This document shows positions 23,589 to 31,139 of a stretch of DNA of 54,506 nt, piece after piece (position 1 is the stretch's first letter; every line of letters begins with the position of its first letter). Source of the DNA: Candidatus Peribacteria bacterium (lineage in GTDB: Bacteria; Patescibacteriota; Gracilibacteria; Peribacterales; Peribacteraceae); the NCBI GenBank assembly GCA_023245775.1, contig JAHFJR010000006.1:1-54506 (forward strand), written 5' to 3'. Both the position numbers and the translations under genes were made by a program. Below the pieces are notes generated by a model. It was not told where the DNA came from, ran no database searches, and saw only the letters and a list, made by a program, of their open reading frames with translations.

Positions 23589-23630
23589 CGGTCCTCACCC
23601 CTGCCTGCCGGCAGGCAGGGGTGAGGACCG
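23589..23630. repeat. 42-bp perfect palindrome
   Basis: CGGTCCTCACCCCTGCCTGCC (23589-23609) is followed directly by its exact reverse complement (23610-23630). The core CCTGCCTG-CCGG-CAGGCAGG recurs at 25838 and, slightly altered, at 27180. The outer CGGTCCTCA...TGAGGACCG ends are identical to those of the 119-bp element at 48418-48536. It lies in the 376-bp gap between divergently transcribed genes; a terminator role is unlikely because no T-tract follows. Confidence 0.9.
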
Positions 23631-23769
23631 TCAAGGCTCTCAGCAGAGAACAGTAGAAGCATTGCTCATGTCTGCAGCTTCTGTGTACTCCACCAAAGAA
23701 CCATGAATTTCTTTAGTGAGTTCTCCATTACCTCTCCAACTTTCGTCATATTTTTAATGTAATAATTCA

Positions 23770-23798
23770 TTGATTATAAGCCAAAAAAAGGTTATCAT
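23770..23798 (+). promoter_or_regulatory. Promoter of the RNase J gene
   Basis: TTGATT (23770-23775), a 17-bp spacer and TATCAT (23793-23798) form a good sigma70-type promoter, predicting a 5' leader of about 78 nt before the ATG at 23883. The surrounding 60 bp are strikingly AT-rich. Confidence 0.7.
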
Positions 23799-23882
23799 GA
23801 CAAAATAATCCTTGCTTCTCTGTCTGAAGGCGAGTACGATGAAGGCCGAGGTTCAACCTCATTCTATTCTTACACAAAGATC

Positions 23883-25787
23883 ATGAAATCAGTTCACGAA
23901 TGGGTCAAGAAGGTCATGGCAAGCCCCCTGGCGTCGCCACCGATTCTCCCAAAAACATCTCCCGCTCCTGAGAGCGCTCCTTCGAGGAGCGAGCAGAAAC
24001 CTCGCCAGGAATTCCGCCCAGCACCCACGGGAGCATCTGCTCGACCCCAACGGCCTCAACAGCCTTTCCGCACGGGCAGCGTCAAGATCATGCCAAAGCA
24101 ACAGGTCGTGCCCCTGTCACAGGGGAAGTCCCTCCGTATCTATCCACTGGGTGGATTCGAAGAGGTCGGCCGCAACTGTCTCGTTGTCGATGTCGACTCA
24201 GATCTCTTCATCATCGATCTCGGGTTGCAATTTCCTGAGGAGGACATGCCGGGGATCGATTACCTCATCCCCGATACATCGGCGCTGCGTGGGAGAGAAC
24301 ACTGCATCAAGGCGGTGATCTTCACCCATGGACACCTCGACCACATCGGTGCGGTGCAACACCTTCTCCCGGTGCTCCACTTTCCTCCCTGCTACGGCAC
24401 GAAGCTCACCATGGCCTTCGTGAAGAAGCGTCTCGATGAGGAGAAGCTGACCTCCAGAGCGAATCTCCATACCGCTGAGTTTGGTGCGAAGATCCAGATT
24501 GGGAGCACGACCATCGAGTTCCTCCGCGTGACCCATAGCATTCCCGATTCCGCCGCTGTCGCTCTCCACACTCCGTACGGAACAGTGGTCCACACCGGTG
24601 ACTTCAAGTTCGATCTCACTCCGATGAACGAACCTCCTGCTGACTTCCAGCGTCTTGCGGAGCTCGGAGACAAAGGGGTGCTTGCCATCATCGCCGATTC
24701 CACGAATGCGACCAAGCCCGGCAATGCGCTGTCGGAGAAAGCGATCTCGGGGACACTGTTCAACTTGATGCGTGATGCAAAAGGGAGACTGATCGTGTCC
24801 ACATTCAGTTCACTCCTCAACCGTCTCGCTCAGGTCATCGAACATGCGAAGACGCTCAATCGCAAGGTGTACGTCTCGGGGCGTTCCATGGAGGAGAATA
24901 TCGAGATCGCCGTGAACCTCGGCTACATTCAGGTTCCACGGGGCATGATCCGAAAAGTGGGTCCGGGGATGGAGAAAATCCCCGATCGCGAGGTCGTGAT
25001 CCTCACCACCGGTTCGCAGGGTGAAGAGCGTGCGAGTCTCGCACGCATGGGCCTTGGCACGCACCAACACGTCCGTGTGAAGAAGGGCGATACGGTGATC
25101 CTGAGCAGCAACCCTATTCTCGGGAACGAACGTGCGGTGGCGAAGGTCGTCAACAACCTAAACTTGCTCGGTGCACATGTGCTCACCAATCAAGAGCTTG
25201 CGCTCCATACCACGGGGCATGGTTACCAGAACGACATCCTCCTCATGCACCGCTTAGTCAGGGCGAAACATGTCATCCCCGAACATGGTGAACCCTACAT
25301 GCGCGCTGCGCACGGTGACCTCGCTCGCAGTATCGGCTATCCAGACAATCAGATTCACCTCCTCACGAATGGCGAGATTCTCGAGTTCGATCCTCAGGGC
25401 AATGCACGCAGGTCGAAGACGAAGTTCCCCGCCAACGATATCATCATCGATGGTCGCTCGAGCGGTGCGGAAGGTCAGCGTATTCTCGATGATCGTAAGA
25501 TCATGAACAATGCGGGTATCTTCGTTGCGATCCTGAAGGTCTATGCCGAATCCATGCGCCTCGTCTCCGATCCACTCATCCTCTCGCGTGGGTTCATCTA
25601 TGGTACAGAGCAGAATGTGATCAATAAGGAGGCAACGGCTGCCATTCGCAAGGCCTATGAGGAAGCCCTCCTGCGTGACAAATCGATCGCCGCTCTCAAG
25701 CGCGAAGTCACTGGTGCCCTCTTCCGCTTCTTCCGTCATAAGCTGGAGCGCGAACCAATGGTCATGCCGATCATTATTGAGGTCTAG
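23883..25787 (+). CDS. rnj: Ribonuclease J
   Basis: RNase J is a zinc-dependent 5'-3' exonuclease and endonuclease that matures rRNA and degrades mRNA. The MBL motif is FTHGHLDHIGAV (147-158), preceded by LGGFEEVGRNCLVVD (89-103). The beta-CASP motifs follow (IADSTNAT; STFSSLLNRLAQVI; VILTTGSQGE, with HTTGHGYQND and IPEHGEPYMRAAH further on), and the C-terminal domain ends the protein. The length of 634 residues exceeds the usual 555 because of an N-terminal extension of about 75 residues rich in Pro, Ala and Arg (EFRPAPTGASARPQRPQQ), probably disordered and RNA-binding, as in actinobacterial RNase E/J extensions. It stands alone with its own promoter. Confidence 0.96.
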   Translation: MKSVHEWVKKVMASPLASPPILPKTSPAPESAPSRSEQKPRQEFRPAPTGASARPQRPQQPFRTGSVKIMPKQQVVPLSQGKSLRIYPLGGFEEVGRNCLVVDVDSDLFIIDLGLQFPEEDMPGIDYLIPDTSALRGREHCIKAVIFTHGHLDHIGAVQHLLPVLHFPPCYGTKLTMAFVKKRLDEEKLTSRANLHTAEFGAKIQIGSTTIEFLRVTHSIPDSAAVALHTPYGTVVHTGDFKFDLTPMNEPPADFQRLAELGDKGVLAIIADSTNATKPGNALSEKAISGTLFNLMRDAKGRLIVSTFSSLLNRLAQVIEHAKTLNRKVYVSGRSMEENIEIAVNLGYIQVPRGMIRKVGPGMEKIPDREVVILTTGSQGEERASLARMGLGTHQHVRVKKGDTVILSSNPILGNERAVAKVVNNLNLLGAHVLTNQELALHTTGHGYQNDILLMHRLVRAKHVIPEHGEPYMRAAHGDLARSIGYPDNQIHLLTNGEILEFDPQGNARRSKTKFPANDIIIDGRSSGAEGQRILDDRKIMNNAGIFVAILKVYAESMRLVSDPLILSRGFIYGTEQNVINKEATAAIRKAYEEALLRDKSIAALKREVTGALFRFFRHKLEREPMVMPIIIEV

Positions 25788-25837
25788 GTGCTGTTCACAT
25801 ACTTTTAGACTCCAATTCTTCGTCAACGCAGGTCGAA

Positions 25838-25857
25838 CCTGCCTACCGGTAGGCAGG
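25838..25857. repeat. 20-bp palindrome of the CCTGCCT-CCGG-AGGCAGG family
   Basis: CCTGCCTACCGGTAGGCAGG is a perfect palindrome 50 bp after the RNase J stop. It differs from the core at 23600-23619 by one compensated base pair (A-T for G-C), which shows that pairing is conserved while the sequence changes. The remaining 288-bp gap to the next gene holds only this and a terminator. Confidence 0.85.
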
Positions 25858-26032
25858 CACCTGCTCCGTTTGATTCTAGAAATACTTCCACCACAGGAGC
25901 ACCCGTTCGGAGTGCGGAGACGCATGAAATTGAATCTGAGAGCCAAGGTATATGTGAACACTACCTAACTTTGTCATCATCATACAAACGATGGACACAG
26001 GGCGGGCTCATTGAGTTGTATGGCGAACAAAG

Positions 26033-26062
26033 AAAAAGCGGTCCGTCGAGGGCCGCTTTTTT
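26033..26062. terminator. Bidirectional intrinsic terminator
   Basis: AAAAAGCGGTCC (26033-26044) pairs with GGGCCGCTTTTT (26050-26061) across a 5-nt loop, with one G-U pair and A/T tracts on both sides. It ends the minus-strand gene that stops at 26076 and can also stop transcripts from the RNase J side. Confidence 0.88.
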
Positions 26063-26075
26063 CGAAATAACTCTT

Positions 26076-26381
26076 TTAGTTTGACGAAGATGACGACATC
26101 GAGGAACTCGTGGAGCTCATGCTGGAGCTGGACGATGACATCATACTGTCCGTCTTGAAGGAGGCTGGACGCGTGAACCCGTGACGCGTGCGTGCACGGT
26201 AGGCCCACGTGCCGCTGTCGAGTTGTCTGCGGCTCATGTGTCGGACCATCATTCCGTTGTCGTCGCTGTGGTAGTTCCCTGAGGCCAGAGGGTTCATGCG
26301 GTGCATCGTTCTTGCGAATGCTGTGGGGACCGTGGTGGCGACCGTAGCGGCGACGATCGATGCGGCGAAGAATTTCTTCAT
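26076..26381 (-). CDS. Small secreted Ser-rich protein
   Basis: The product of 101 residues starts with a Sec signal peptide (MKKFFAASIVAATVATTVPT, cleavage after AFA at about 23). The middle is basic and rich in Met, His and Arg (HRMNPLASGNYHSDDNGMMVRHMSRRQ), and the last 23 residues are almost only Ser and Met with Thr. The Ser/Met tail is low complexity and its repeat structure in DNA suggests variable length. It is a single gene with its own terminator. No family is recognised; an exported cell-surface or metal-binding peptide is one guess from the Met/His content. Confidence 0.72.
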   Translation of the reverse strand: MKKFFAASIVAATVATTVPTAFARTMHRMNPLASGNYHSDDNGMMVRHMSRRQLDSGTWAYRARTRHGFTRPASFKTDSMMSSSSSSMSSTSSSMSSSSSN

Positions 26382-26464
26382 GAGAAAAGGTGGGGAAATG
26401 TGTCTTCGATTCTATCGTGACCGTTTCCCTGTTACAAGGACATGACCATTCTTCCTAGGGACAC

Positions 26465-27856
26465 TCAGGAGAAAATTCTCTGCACATTTCCCACCACTTC
26501 CCATCCCTCGAAGGGTGTCCATGCGCATTTCCCGTGCATCTCCGTTCCTTTCAGCGTCCATTCTTTGTTCGGGTCGATCAGCATCAAACGTGCAGGAGCA
26601 TCTTTTTTCATTCCCTCCTGGTGCAGAGAGAAGATGCTGTTTGGATTCGTGAAGCAGAGACGGAGGATGTCGGAATAACTCAGTGGAAAGTGGACGGGGG
26701 AAAGTGGAAGGTGGGGGTGTGGCCAGTGGCCCGAGGCAACCGAGAGTAGCAGTGGCAGCATCGTCTCGATGCCAGGGACGCCGCTTGGCGCAGAGAGCGG
26801 ATCACCTGCCCTCTTCTCCTCGAGCGTATGCGGAGCGTGATCGGTCGCGATACAGTCAACCGTGCGATCGGCGATTCCTCCCCAGAGCGCGCTCTGATGT
26901 TCGGCAGACCGCAGAGGCGGGTTCATTTTCCCGAGTGTGCCGAGTAATGGATAGTCATCGGTGGTCAGGAAGAGGTGATGCGGAGCTACTTCGCACGTCA
27001 CGGGAAGTTCTTCTGCTTTCGCTCTCCGTACGAGTTCTATTCCCTGCTGTGTCGACAGATGCGCAATGTGGAATGGTGTCTTGTATTTCCGTACAAGCCC
27101 GATGGCATACTCGATGGCTTTCGCTTCGGATTCTGGTGGTCGCATGTTCGAGTGAGCGGAGACATCACCTTCCACTTTCCCTGCCTGTCCGGCAGGCAGG
27201 CACCTTCCACCTTCCACTGCATTCACCTCTGCATCTTCGCAGTGTGCGACGAGCGGGATCTGTAGCTGCGCGCAGGTCTTGAACACTTCTTCCACGATCC
27301 CCGACTCCACTTTCTGATCTCCCGTCGAATGGTCGAGGTAGAGTTTCACGCCACAGCAGTGATGCTTCAGCCGCTTGAGTTCGTATGCATCACCCGTCCA
27401 CAATTCTTTTAGAGTGAGCAGATGAGCAGCCTCGGTGACACCGAAGAAGAATTTCATCCGCATGCCGGTGAGCCTCTCAGCACGTCGAACTTTGTCAGCC
27501 AATGCAGCGATGGTCACCGTCGGCGGGATCGTATTTGGCATCTCGCACACCATGCCTACTCCTCCGGCGAGTCCGGAGGCTGCCTCTGTCTCCATCGTTG
27601 CCTTGTACTCCATCCCAGGCTCACGGAAGTGCACGTGGCAATCGATGAGGAGAGGAAAGAGTAGAAGATGCTTGGCATCGAGAACGTCACCGTTTCTGAT
27701 GTCTGATTTCCTCCCTTCGCCAAGGCTACGTTGGGTGGACTGGTCTCTGGTTGGTGCTGCGATCGATAGAATGTTTCCCTTCTCGATCAAGACATCGACT
27801 TCTCTCCTGTCGTCTGCTTCGACCAATGCGCCGGAGCGGATGAGGAGGGATGTCAT
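26465..27856 (-). CDS. pyrC: Dihydroorotase
   Basis: Dihydroorotase closes carbamoyl-aspartate to dihydroorotate, the third step of pyrimidine synthesis. Metal-site motifs are DCHVHFREPG (72-81), the carboxylated lysine K171 in GVKLYLDHSTG, HCED (205-208), HIAHLSTQ and ATDHAPHT. The start at ATG 27856 fits the family; an upstream in-frame Met is antisense to pyrB. Two stretches look like in-frame repeat insertions. One is GGRCLPAGQAGKVEG (216-230), which includes a CCTGCCTG...CAGGCAGG palindrome. The other is SGHWPHPHLPLSPVHFPLS near residue 385, built from GTGGAAAGTGG units. They lie away from the catalytic motifs, so activity may be kept. pyrB begins 16 bp upstream, forming a pyrBC operon. 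Confidence 0.94.
   Translation of the reverse strand: MTSLLIRSGALVEADDRREVDVLIEKGNILSIAAPTRDQSTQRSLGEGRKSDIRNGDVLDAKHLLLFPLLIDCHVHFREPGMEYKATMETEAASGLAGGVGMVCEMPNTIPPTVTIAALADKVRRAERLTGMRMKFFFGVTEAAHLLTLKELWTGDAYELKRLKHHCCGVKLYLDHSTGDQKVESGIVEEVFKTCAQLQIPLVAHCEDAEVNAVEGGRCLPAGQAGKVEGDVSAHSNMRPPESEAKAIEYAIGLVRKYKTPFHIAHLSTQQGIELVRRAKAEELPVTCEVAPHHLFLTTDDYPLLGTLGKMNPPLRSAEHQSALWGGIADRTVDCIATDHAPHTLEEKRAGDPLSAPSGVPGIETMLPLLLSVASGHWPHPHLPLSPVHFPLSYSDILRLCFTNPNSIFSLHQEGMKKDAPARLMLIDPNKEWTLKGTEMHGKCAWTPFEGWEVVGNVQRIFS
27180..27200. repeat. CCTGCCTG-type palindrome inside pyrC
   Basis: CCTGCCTG, one unpaired T, CCGG, then CAGGCAGG (27180-27200) is the third copy of the family seen at 23600 and 25838. 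It is flanked on both sides by CTTCCACTTTCC/CTTCCACCTTCCAC tracts. The insert is a multiple of three and adds RCLPAGQAGK to dihydroorotase without breaking the frame. Confidence 0.85.
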
Positions 27857-27872
27857 GGGGTTCTTCTTTCCA

Positions 27873-28802
27873 TTATGCTTTTCCAAGGAGCATCGCAAGG
27901 AGCGCCATGCGGATCGGCACACCGTTGCCGGCTTGGCGGAAGTAGGCGGCATTCGGGAGGAGGTCGACGTCTGGCGCGATCTCTCCGACGCGTGGGAGAG
28001 GATGCATCACGAGAACGTTTCTGCCTCGTACCATCTCCCCCGTGAGAATGTACTGGAGCTTCAGTCGTTCATACTCGTTCCTATCTGCAAACCGCTCCTG
28101 CTGGACGCGTGTGACGTACATGACATCGGCACGAAGGCCGGCTGCTAGGTCTTTGGTCTCTACGAACGGGATACTCTTCTCTCGTAGGAAGCTCGTCACT
28201 TTCTCAGGCATCGTGAGTTCGGTCGGAGAGACGAGGATGAGACGGATGTTCTTGTAGAGTCCAAGGAGATAACTGAGCGAGTGGACCGTACGACCGTACC
28301 GCAGGTCGCCGACCATGGCGATGCATAGATCGTCGATCTTTCCGCACTCTTTCTGAATCGTGAAGAGATCGAGGAGTGCTTGCGTTGGGTGCTGGCCTGG
28401 CCCGTCACCCGCATTGATGAAGGGGACCCCGCATGCACGTGCGGCGATCTCGGCACTGCCCTGTTCAGGATGACGCATCGCGACAATGTCTGCATACTGG
28501 CTGATCATCCGCATGGTGTCCTCGAGCGTTTCTCCTTTGTACATCGAGCTGAACTGGATACCTTCTGCAGTGATGATGTTCCCTCCGAGGCGCTGCATGG
28601 CTGTCTCGAAACTCAGACGCGTTCTGGTGGATGGTTCATAGAAGAGCGACGCGAGGATCTTCCCCTTCAGGAGTTCACTCCCCCCCTTCGTGAGGACGTT
28701 CTCCATGCTGGAGGCAACGCGAAGAATCTCTTCCGTATCAGCTCTCTGCAGCTGCTTGGTGGAGAGGAGGTGTTGGAAGGGAAGGGGCATGTGTCGGGCC
28801 AC
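27873..28802 (-). CDS. pyrB: Aspartate carbamoyltransferase catalytic subunit
   Basis: PyrB condenses carbamoyl phosphate and aspartate, the first committed pyrimidine step. Carbamoyl-phosphate-binding STRTR (58-62), HPTQALLDL (138-146) and the aspartate-loop HPLPR (267-271) are intact, and the length of 309 residues is normal. Start 28802 is taken, but the in-frame Met5 is equally possible. No regulatory subunit (pyrI) follows, so it is probably an unregulated trimer. pyrC lies directly downstream. The presence of both genes suggests de novo pyrimidine synthesis, which many candidate-phyla bacteria lack but Peribacteria-type genomes tend to keep. Confidence 0.97.
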   Translation of the reverse strand: MARHMPLPFQHLLSTKQLQRADTEEILRVASSMENVLTKGGSELLKGKILASLFYEPSTRTRLSFETAMQRLGGNIITAEGIQFSSMYKGETLEDTMRMISQYADIVAMRHPEQGSAEIAARACGVPFINAGDGPGQHPTQALLDLFTIQKECGKIDDLCIAMVGDLRYGRTVHSLSYLLGLYKNIRLILVSPTELTMPEKVTSFLREKSIPFVETKDLAAGLRADVMYVTRVQQERFADRNEYERLKLQYILTGEMVRGRNVLVMHPLPRVGEIAPDVDLLPNAAYFRQAGNGVPIRMALLAMLLGKA

Positions 28803-28847
28803 ACTCTACCTCCCGTTCAACGATGGGGAAAGTCCTCTCCTAGACCC

Positions 28848-28876
28848 TTGACATTTCCGTACGAATTCGAACAATG
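28848..28876 (+). promoter_or_regulatory. Possible promoter with consensus -35
   Basis: A perfect TTGACA (28848-28853) is followed after 17 bp by ACAATG (28871-28876), a weak -10. It would serve the small membrane-protein gene whose ATG is at 28899. Confidence 0.45.
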
Positions 28877-28898
28877 GATCACACTTCTCACTCCTCAT

Positions 28899-29279
28899 AT
28901 GAACGAAAATGTTCCTTCTCCAAAGCAGGCAGCGGCGAATAATGCCTACAATAGGAAGGGGTTTACAGAAGCTGAATTAAGGGACAATACAAAACGATTC
29001 TTGAAAGGATTGTCCTTGTTCGTGCTAGCAGGAATAGTGGCGTGTTTCTGCCCAGAGGAATCTTCTCGGAAGTCACAACAGAAAAGTGAAATCAGGCAAC
29101 CGGCTACTCGTTCATCAGAAGATAGCCAGTCATCTGAAAGCATCACAGACGATACAGATGATCAGATGCCGGCCCCCAATGTTTCTGTAGGAGCGACAGG
29201 GGGAAGCCAGCAGGCCTCCACGGAATTGATCGGAGAGAAGCAGGCAACGGTCCAACAGCAACCTCTTGAGAGTGAGTAA
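28899..29279 (+). CDS. Small single-pass membrane protein, Ser/Glu/Gln-rich tail
   Basis: The 126-residue product has a short charged N-terminus, one hydrophobic helix (LKGLSLFVLAGIVACFC, about 35-51) and a long low-complexity tail rich in Ser, Glu, Asp and Gln (about 52-126). The helix followed by Cys residues could also be read as a late lipobox-like site, but the position is unusual. Topology is probably N-in with the tail outside. It precedes the flippase gene by 47 bp on the same strand. No family is recognised. The region is less GC-rich than the flanks, which adds some doubt. Confidence 0.55.
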   Translation: MNENVPSPKQAAANNAYNRKGFTEAELRDNTKRFLKGLSLFVLAGIVACFCPEESSRKSQQKSEIRQPATRSSEDSQSSESITDDTDDQMPAPNVSVGATGGSQQASTELIGEKQATVQQQPLESE

Positions 29280-29326
29280 GTGTTCTCATCTACCTCTCCG
29301 CGCGTCTGACCAGTATCCTCCTCTCG

Positions 29327-30841
29327 ATGAGTTCGAATCGTATTGCGGTGTCCACTCTCTGGCAGATTGCGAGCCAAATCACGATGGCCCTTCTCAGTGC
29401 CATCTCCGTGAAGTTCATCGCGATGGGTCTGAGTACAGAGCTTGCTGGTGCGTACAATTCATCGTATGGATACTTGCAACTCTTCGCCATCCTTGCGGAC
29501 TTTGGACTCTACGCCGTCTCGGTCCGAGAGGTGAGCCGTGCACCAGAGCAAAGCTCGGTATCTGGTGAACACACACGTTCGGATGTCCTCGGGGCGCTGA
29601 TCGTTCTGCGTTTGGTGATCGCGATCGTTTCCCTCGGCTCGGCGCTTCTGATCGCTTGGTTCGTTCCAGCGTGGCGGGGGAGCCCTCTTCGGGTTGGCAT
29701 TGCGGTCGCGTCGCTCGTCCCGTTCTTCACCCTCCTTGCGGGGGTACTTCGCACCGTGTTCCAAGTGCAGTACAAGATGCACCTTGTCTTCATCGCGGAG
29801 GTAGCACAGCGTGTGCTCACCACTGGGTTGATGGCGGGGGTGATCTTCGTTGGGATTCGTCTGAGTACAGATCTCCAGGTGTTTCAATACTTGCTCTGGG
29901 TGGGCGTACTGGGGGCGGTGCTCCTCTTCCTCCTCTCCCTCGTCTTCGCGGTTCGCCTCACGAGGATTCGTCCCTGCTTCGATCGTATCCTTCTCGCCTC
30001 GCTTTTTAGGAGAGCGATGCCCTATGGCGTTGCCTTCCTCTGCATTGCGCTCTATCGGCAGTGTGACCTTACGATGATCGCTCTGCTTCGAGAGGACTAC
30101 GCCGTGCAGAATGCCGCGTATGGATTCGCTGCTCGTATTGCCGAGATGAGTTACCTGATTCCTACCTTCCTCCTGAATTCAACACTTCCGGAGCTTGCGA
30201 GTCGTCACGATCGTGGCCAGAACACAGCGTTGCTCCTTGGGAAGACACTCTTCCTTCTCCTCATTCTCGGGTCCACGTCGGCGATCTTCTCTCTTGTCTG
30301 GGCCACACCCATTCTGCAGCTGCTGACGACACCCGCCTACCTTGAAACGGCAGGCCATCCGGGGGCTGATACCGCACTGCGCTTGCTTGGGATCCCCATG
30401 TTTCTCAATGGCATCGTGCTCTTCAGTTTCTATACGTTGCTCACGAAGCACGAGTGGAAAGCTCTCGTCTCACGCATGGCCGTGGCGGTGGCTCTTTCCA
30501 TTACTCTGAATCTCTTCCTCATCCCACGTCTTGGATTCGTCGGAGCGATCGACACATCGATCATCGTTCACCTCTTCCTCGTGGCAGTACTCTTGCCTGT
30601 CACCCTCCGATCACTTCCTCTCTCCTTCCCGCTTTCGTATGGAATTCGATGGCTCTTCTTCACTCTTGTGCTCGCCATTCTCCTCCATCTCTCGGCACCT
30701 CTTCTCACATCGATCTCCTCCATTCTCCTCGGCCTTGGAATTGCGATCGTGTGTGTGCCGGCCCTCGCCTTCCTCCTAGGGTTTCATCGATTGTCTGTCC
30801 CCCACAAAGCCCTCTCTCGAGAAGGTGGAATAAATATATAA
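29327..30841 (+). CDS. Polysaccharide flippase (Wzx/MATE-like)
   Basis: This 504-residue protein has about fourteen hydrophobic helices and the polysaccharide-biosynthesis (MOP superfamily) pattern. It opens with NRIAVSTLWQIASQITMALLSAISVKFIAMGLSTELAG and has the LADFGLYAVSVREVSR motif (about 57-72) typical of Wzx proteins. It should flip undecaprenyl-linked oligosaccharide units across the membrane. A MurJ role is less likely because of this motif and because it opens a glycosyltransferase cluster. An ABC exporter is also encoded 8 kb downstream, so the locus may export two kinds of glycan. The start is the ATG at 29327. Confidence 0.88.
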   Translation: MSSNRIAVSTLWQIASQITMALLSAISVKFIAMGLSTELAGAYNSSYGYLQLFAILADFGLYAVSVREVSRAPEQSSVSGEHTRSDVLGALIVLRLVIAIVSLGSALLIAWFVPAWRGSPLRVGIAVASLVPFFTLLAGVLRTVFQVQYKMHLVFIAEVAQRVLTTGLMAGVIFVGIRLSTDLQVFQYLLWVGVLGAVLLFLLSLVFAVRLTRIRPCFDRILLASLFRRAMPYGVAFLCIALYRQCDLTMIALLREDYAVQNAAYGFAARIAEMSYLIPTFLLNSTLPELASRHDRGQNTALLLGKTLFLLLILGSTSAIFSLVWATPILQLLTTPAYLETAGHPGADTALRLLGIPMFLNGIVLFSFYTLLTKHEWKALVSRMAVAVALSITLNLFLIPRLGFVGAIDTSIIVHLFLVAVLLPVTLRSLPLSFPLSYGIRWLFFTLVLAILLHLSAPLLTSISSILLGLGIAIVCVPALAFLLGFHRLSVPHKALSREGGINI

Positions 30842-30844
30842 AGT

Positions 30845-30854
30845 ATGTTATAAT
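30845..30854 (+). promoter_or_regulatory. Extended -10 promoter giving a leaderless transcript
   Basis: TATGTTATAAT includes TGn plus a perfect TATAAT (30849-30854). The ATG of the next gene is at 30861, only 6 bp beyond, so transcription should begin at or within a base or two of the start codon. No good -35 is needed for an extended -10 promoter. No Shine-Dalgarno can exist in such a message. Confidence 0.65.
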
Positions 30855-30860
30855 AGTCAG

Positions 30861-31103
30861 ATGTATTATAAACAGTACTTTTCGGATATTGCCTATCAAC
30901 TCGCCGGTGGTCTGCTTGGGATCATCGCAGCACTGCTGATTTCACTCGTGCACGCGCAATTCTTCTCCTCTGGTCCCTTGAAAGCGACTCTAATGAATCG
31001 GACGACCACGATCGATGCGGTTGCATCGCCAGATACGTTCGTACAGGTTGCGAAGAGAGCTCAGGAACTACTGTGGCAGTCGCAAGGGGGCAGTAGGCAG
31101 TGA
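30861..31103 (+). CDS. Small hypothetical membrane protein (80 aa)
   Basis: One hydrophobic helix (YQLAGGLLGIIAALLISLVHAQFF, about 12-35) is preceded by MYYKQYFSDIA and followed by a short soluble tail with VASPDTFVQVAKRAQELLWQSQGG. The N-terminus is compact, and the gene appears to be expressed without a leader from an extended -10 promoter. It sits between the flippase and the prepilin peptidase. The size and shape could fit a pilin-like or peptidase-associated peptide, but no type III/IV prepilin cleavage site is visible. Function unknown. Confidence 0.6.
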   Translation: MYYKQYFSDIAYQLAGGLLGIIAALLISLVHAQFFSSGPLKATLMNRTTTIDAVASPDTFVQVAKRAQELLWQSQGGSRQ

Positions 31104-31139
31104 TTGCGATGCTGGCAGAAGCACCCTAGGATACTGCTC

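Noticed and set aside
28380..28898. Long plus-strand extension before the small membrane protein
   Set aside because: It is antisense to pyrB; the ATG at 28899 follows a -35-like site and starts the plausible protein.
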